NCBI GenBank assembly: GCA_023391875.1
Contig: JAEWAB010000009.1
Location: 1-37,924, forward strand
Direction: 5' to 3'
Length of the DNA stretch: 37,924 nucleotides
From: Bacillota bacterium
Lineage (GTDB): Bacteria > Bacillota > Clostridia > Oscillospirales > Ruminococcaceae
Under the pieces are notes generated by a model. It made no database searches. It saw nothing but the letters and a program-made list of their open reading frames with translations, and had not been told where the DNA came from. Of this stretch, positions 34,713 through 37,924 are shown one piece after another (within the stretch, counting starts at the first letter, position 1; each line of letters starts with the position of its first letter). The translations under genes were made by a program, and so were the position numbers.

Positions 34713-35035
34713 TAAACCTTTTCAAACCTTTCCACGTCGGTTACAAAAATGGTGGCGCCGCCTACCGTTACCTCGATGGGGAACGAGCTGTACAGGCCAA
34801 CGCCGTAGGAGGTGGATGAGGGAACCATCTGCGTGCGCTTTTTGCTGTGCTGGGCAACAATGTCTATGACCTGATCTACCTTCTCGTCCTCGGTACCGAT
34901 GATAAAGGTGGTGTTACCGGACATCAGAAAACCGCCCGTGGTAGCCAGCTTGGTAACCGAGAAGCCCTCTTTGGTAAGCGCTGTGGAAACTACCGAGCTG
35001 TCGTCGCTGCTAACAATGGCAAATATCAGTTTCAT
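34712..35035 (-). CDS. darA: Cyclic-di-AMP receptor DarA/PstA (YaaQ)
   Basis: A 107-residue PII-like trimeric protein that binds c-di-AMP in the cytoplasm. Clear family features are MKLIFAIVSSDD at the start, the glycine-rich ATTGGFLMSGNTTFIIG segment (about 32-48) that contacts the nucleotide, and the C-terminal VGGATIFVTDVERFEKV. Length is exactly typical. AAGGAGGG eight bases before the ATG is a strong ribosome site. It is the first gene of the yaaQ-holB unit, with its own promoter at 35111-35139 and an all-A/T palindrome in the leader. Its downstream target is not settled in the literature. Confidence 0.94.
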   Translation of the reverse strand: MKLIFAIVSSDDSSVVSTALTKEGFSVTKLATTGGFLMSGNTTFIIGTEDEKVDQVIDIVAQHSKKRTQMVPSSTSYGVGLYSSFPIEVTVGGATIFVTDVERFEKV

Positions 35036-35063
35036 AGATGAACCCTCCTTGAGCTTTCTTACA

Positions 35064-35099
35064 AATTTATTTTTAAATAAATTAATTTAAAAATAAATT
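35064..35099. repeat. All-A/T inverted repeat in the yaaQ leader
   Basis: Perfect 15-base arms (35064-35078 and 35085-35099) with a 6-base spacer, made only of A and T. It lies between the predicted yaaQ transcription start and its ribosome site, downstream of yaaO. It may be an operator for an A/T-binding protein, an RNA hairpin, or both. Confidence 0.7.
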
Positions 35100-35110
35100 A
35101 GTATAAGTAT

Positions 35111-35139
35111 ATTTTACTCTAGCACGCGTTTAATAGCAA
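35111..35139 (-). promoter_or_regulatory. Promoter of the yaaQ-holB unit
   Basis: Minus strand TTGCTA (35139-35134), a 17-base spacer and TAAAAT (35116-35111). Transcription would start near 35104, at the edge of the A/T palindrome. Confidence 0.55.
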
Positions 35140-35157
35140 TATAAACCTTAATATTTG

Positions 35158-36510
35158 CTATACAGAATGCCGTATGGCGCCCTTATTGACCACCGTAACG
35201 GACTCATAGCCGTAAAAGATCAGCCGCTGTAGCACTTCTTGCGTGATCTCCTCGCCGCACATGACAACCGGCACGCCCGGCGGGCAGCTGCTTTTGTTGG
35301 CGGCCGCAATCCTGCCAAGGGCGGCGTGCACGGGAACCGACTGCTTTGCCGCCATAAACGCCTCTCTGGGCGCAAGACGAGTTGTGGCTGTATAAGACGC
35401 AGGGATGGGCTGCGGGCGATACTGCCTAGGGGTAATCGCCTCTATCGCCTGCTTAAGCCGCATAAAATCGCGCTCACTGTTAAAGGGGGAGGGCAACAGC
35501 ACAACGGTATTTTCACCCACATACTCCGGCTCAATGGCATACGCCGCTAAATGCTCCGCGAGCTGTGTACCCGAGTAGCCGAGTTGATAGGCACACAGCG
35601 GCAGCCGGGTACCATCCCGAATGCCCGAAAGCGCGGTAAAGCCTTTTTTCATCGCCGCCTGCTCGATTTCCGCAACGCGCTTACGCAGCGCTTGAAAAGC
35701 TGGTGACGCGTCTTTATCAAGATACGCAAGGCAGGTATCGATTGACAGCATGATGAGATAGCTCGGGCTGGTGGAGCCGAATACCGCCATCGCCTCTTTT
35801 GCCGGGCCGATATATTCATCATCGGCGATATGCAGGTAGGCGCCGCCGGTTATCACGGGCAGGGTTTTGTGCGCGCTGTCGCAGCACATCGCTGCCCCCT
35901 GTGTGATGGGGTGGGGATATCCGGCCGCAGGCAGATGCGCCCCGTGGGCGTTATCAACGAGCAGGGGCACCTGATGTCGCCTGCACACCTCGGCTATGCC
36001 CGCAATATCGCTGAGTACGCCGTAATAGTTCGGCGAGGTGATATAGACCGCCGCAACATCCTCGGCAGAGCACAGCGCCGCTTCCACCTCATTGGGGGTA
36101 ACGGCGGCGATGACACCGGTAACGCTGTCCGTCTGCGGATAGACCCAATGCGGGACAAAATCCAACAGCGCCATGGCGTTTGCGGCGGCGACATGGGCGT
36201 TGCGCGCAATCACCAGCCTTCTGCCGCGCCCCCTTACAAGGGCAAGCATCGACTGGATGCAAAGGGTCGAGCCCTGACAGCTGATAAGGCTGCGCTTGGC
36301 GCCGTAATAAGCGGCGATACGCTCCTCGCAGCGCAGAATCGCTTCACTCGCCGCATAAAGGCTGTCGGCGCCCGCAATCTCGGTGATATCATATTGAAGC
36401 GTACTTCCAAAAATACCGAAGGTGTCAATGCCCTTGTGCCCCGGCATGTGAAAGCGGGAGGCATCCTTGGCGATTAGATCGTTTAATGCGTGGTAGAGTG
36501 GTGTATCCAT
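35158..36510 (-). CDS. Orn/Lys/Arg decarboxylase family PLP enzyme (YaaO-like)
   Basis: 450 residues, the short Firmicutes form that lacks the N-terminal response-regulator-like domain of the E. coli inducible decarboxylases. Features are FHMPGHKG (20-27), the substrate/PLP region VDNAHGAH (185-192), and the PLP lysine K215 in DSAHKTLP. The C-terminal domain ends with PPGVPVVMCGEEI. It would decarboxylate arginine, lysine or ornithine to a polyamine precursor; which one cannot be told. In B. subtilis yaaO sits just before tmk and yaaQ; here yaaO is followed directly by yaaQ with no tmk. The gene starts 10 bases after the FemX-like gene and is probably cotranscribed with it. Confidence 0.9.
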   Translation of the reverse strand: MDTPLYHALNDLIAKDASRFHMPGHKGIDTFGIFGSTLQYDITEIAGADSLYAASEAILRCEERIAAYYGAKRSLISCQGSTLCIQSMLALVRGRGRRLVIARNAHVAAANAMALLDFVPHWVYPQTDSVTGVIAAVTPNEVEAALCSAEDVAAVYITSPNYYGVLSDIAGIAEVCRRHQVPLLVDNAHGAHLPAAGYPHPITQGAAMCCDSAHKTLPVITGGAYLHIADDEYIGPAKEAMAVFGSTSPSYLIMLSIDTCLAYLDKDASPAFQALRKRVAEIEQAAMKKGFTALSGIRDGTRLPLCAYQLGYSGTQLAEHLAAYAIEPEYVGENTVVLLPSPFNSERDFMRLKQAIEAITPRQYRPQPIPASYTATTRLAPREAFMAAKQSVPVHAALGRIAAANKSSCPPGVPVVMCGEEITQEVLQRLIFYGYESVTVVNKGAIRHSV

Positions 36511-36520
36511 CTTGACGTCC

Positions 36521-37570
36521 TTATTTTCTCAACTTCTTTTTTAGTTTTACCAGCTTTTCTTTGGTGTCGATACCGAGGTTAATCAGGCGGTTTGAAACGG
36601 GCTTGAAGATGATATCAAACTCCCCCGCAAGCTCCACCAGCTCGCCGTTAAAGCCGCGCTTGAAGCGGTAGAGGCCGTAGAGTGGGTTGCTCTCGTCCAG
36701 CACACCCGAAACGCCCTGAAAATCATACACCGAGCTGCCGCCCTCTATCGCCCACTTAATCATTTCCCACTGAACCAGATAGTTGGGCATCACATTGCGG
36801 TGGTCGTTATCCGAAGCGCCGTACACGTAGCAGGTTTTGCCCGCGTACTGCGTAGAGATGGCACCCGAGATCACTTTGCCCTCGAAAAAGCCCAGATAAA
36901 GCCTGCAGTCATCGCCCATTGCGTCCAGCATCCGCTCAAAATAGGATTTGGGGCGGGTGTTAAAGCCGTCGCGCTCGCCAGTGGTTTTATACACGCGCAC
37001 AAACTCGTCGAGCATCTCTTTACCGCAAACCTGTACCTCAACGTTATGCTTCATGGCCACGCGCACATTGTAGCGGGTTTTCTGGGTAAGGCTCGCAAAA
37101 ACCTCATCCTCGGTACGGCCCGCTAGATTTAAACGATAGTTAAAGCGCGGCTGAATGGTTTCGAAGTTATCGCCGCCCTTGTTATAGGTATATCCCAGTT
37201 CGGTGGCGGTTTGAATAAACTGCTCATCGGATGCTAAAACGTCTGGATCCATCTTAAAAAGATAGGCGTTGTGCTTGCGCGCAAGGGCATGGATGCCGTC
37301 GGTCAGGTCTTTTAATACCGCCCGATTGGTCAGATCACAAACCGGCCCGCGCGGCGCGTACATAAAGTCGCAGCCAAAGCCCGGCGCTTTCTGCAGCAGC
37401 ACAAGTATCGCACCCTGTATAGAACCGCTGGCGTCCCTCGAGAGCACACCATCATATCCCCAATTATTCTTAACCTTCGGCCAGTTTAACGACTGCATAA
37501 AGCTGCCGCCTTGATGGGTGCGCATAAACTGTTCAAACTCTGCCTCGGTTTCTTTTCGTAAAAGTTCCAC
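36521..37570 (-). CDS. FemABX-family peptidoglycan bridge aminoacyltransferase
   Basis: 349 residues with two GNAT-like domains. Members use aminoacyl-tRNA to add amino acids to the peptidoglycan stem peptide on lipid II at the inner membrane face. Family features are SFMQSLNWPKVKNNWGYD near residue 24, YAPRGPVCDL near 72, RFNYRLNL and SLTQKTRYNVRVA in the second domain, YVYGASDNDHRNVMPNYL near 258, and YDFQGVSG with GLYRFKRGFNGE near the end. The long coiled arm of FemA is short here, as in FemX. GTG start with GGGAG about ten bases upstream and a consensus promoter further up. The amino acid added is unknown. Confidence 0.92.
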   Translation of the reverse strand: MELLRKETEAEFEQFMRTHQGGSFMQSLNWPKVKNNWGYDGVLSRDASGSIQGAILVLLQKAPGFGCDFMYAPRGPVCDLTNRAVLKDLTDGIHALARKHNAYLFKMDPDVLASDEQFIQTATELGYTYNKGGDNFETIQPRFNYRLNLAGRTEDEVFASLTQKTRYNVRVAMKHNVEVQVCGKEMLDEFVRVYKTTGERDGFNTRPKSYFERMLDAMGDDCRLYLGFFEGKVISGAISTQYAGKTCYVYGASDNDHRNVMPNYLVQWEMIKWAIEGGSSVYDFQGVSGVLDESNPLYGLYRFKRGFNGELVELAGEFDIIFKPVSNRLINLGIDTKEKLVKLKKKLRK

Positions 37571-37651
37571 CCTTAAAGCACTCCCTAACTGATGTTCTTG
37601 TTCTATTCAACTACTCAATGGATAGTAATATTACATATGCCGTATTTGTAA

Positions 37652-37681
37652 ATTATAACACTGAACGGTTCACAGTGTCAA
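37652..37681 (-). promoter_or_regulatory. Consensus promoter of femX-yaaO with an operator-like palindrome
   Basis: Minus strand TTGACA (37681-37676), an 18-base spacer and TATAAT (37657-37652). The spacer holds ACACTG-N9-CAGTGT (37658-37663 and 37673-37678) and a nested TGAAC-G-GTTCA, which could bind a repressor. Confidence 0.7.
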
Positions 37682-37767
37682 ACCAATGGTGTGTGTGCTT
37701 TGGTAAGATAGGATTGGATAACGGAGTAAGTGGTAATCATACCGTTTACGCAAAAGCCTTATAAATG

Positions 37768-37794
37768 AAAAAACAACCCGCAGAGCGAGTTGTT
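37768..37794 (-). terminator. Terminator of the rRNA operon
   Basis: Arms 37772-37781 and 37785-37794 pair over 10 bp with one G-T wobble around a 3-base loop. The minus strand then runs into T residues. It lies 13 bases below the 5S gene. Confidence 0.88.
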
Positions 37795-37806
37795 TTTGTT
37801 GTGTGG

Positions 37807-37924
<118 letters not shown>

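Overview
The window looks like chromosome from a Gram-positive anaerobe of the class Clostridia, most likely a moderately GC-rich member of the Oscillospirales/Ruminococcaceae type. This is inferred from Firmicutes-type genes (YaaQ/DarA, RicT, FemX, YnbB, YaaO), consensus sigma-A promoters, strong Shine-Dalgarno sites and uracil-tailed hairpin terminators. No species can be named from the sequence alone. I see no prophage, insertion sequence or CRISPR array.

Layout. (1) 1-4534: an OmpR-family response regulator and its multi-pass sensor kinase, a convergent NADH pyrophosphatase (nudC), and a YjdF/DUF2238-like membrane protein. (2) 4717-17275: one long plus-strand operon that starts at a near-perfect promoter and ends at a 12-bp-stem terminator. 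It encodes UDP-GlcNAc 2-epimerase (WecB), a large membrane protein, a degenerate GGDEF receptor (YdaK-like), a DUF2334 protein (YdaL-like), a cellulose-synthase-like GT2 (YdaM-like), a BcsB-like protein (YdaN-like), a GT-C-like membrane glycosyltransferase, and an unusual thioredoxin-GH8-like fusion. It resembles the B. subtilis ydaJKLMN and Listeria pss exopolysaccharide loci. The built-in WecB suggests a polymer containing N-acetylmannosamine. (3) 17514-22785: a two-gene unit, lower in GC by eye, with a small lipoprotein and a very large secreted subtilase. The lipoprotein is a free-standing copy of the subtilase prodomain. The subtilase carries a chitobiase-C-like domain and about ten Ig-like (BIG2) domains in an alternating two-type pattern.

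(4) 22793-26608, minus strand: threonine aldolase, a DsbA-like oxidoreductase, a YjjG-like HAD phosphatase and a flavodoxin. They are separated by two gene-poor stretches that look decayed or repeat-like. (5) 26662-32608, minus strand: tRNA-Leu(UAG) with its own perfect promoter and terminator, a YnbB-type PLP enzyme, a GNAT acetyltransferase, two overlapping M42 aminopeptidases and MurD. (6) 32644-37681, minus strand: ricT, holB, yaaQ/darA, yaaO and a FemX-like gene, a conserved Firmicutes housekeeping neighbourhood that lacks the usual tmk and yaaR. ricT has a 16-bp hairpin pressed against its start codon, and yaaQ has an all-A/T palindrome in its leader. (7) 37768-37924: a 5S rRNA gene and its terminator, the 3' end of an rRNA operon that continues beyond the window.

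How they work together: WecB makes UDP-ManNAc. The GT2 synthase would polymerise and export the chain with the BcsB-like partner when the GGDEF receptor binds c-di-GMP. The DUF2334 and GH8-like proteins would trim the chain outside the cell, and the two GT-C-like proteins could add side groups. The most interesting items are this ManNAc-type exopolysaccharide operon with its Trx-GH8 fusion, the prodomain-lipoprotein/subtilase pair, and the ricT leader structure.
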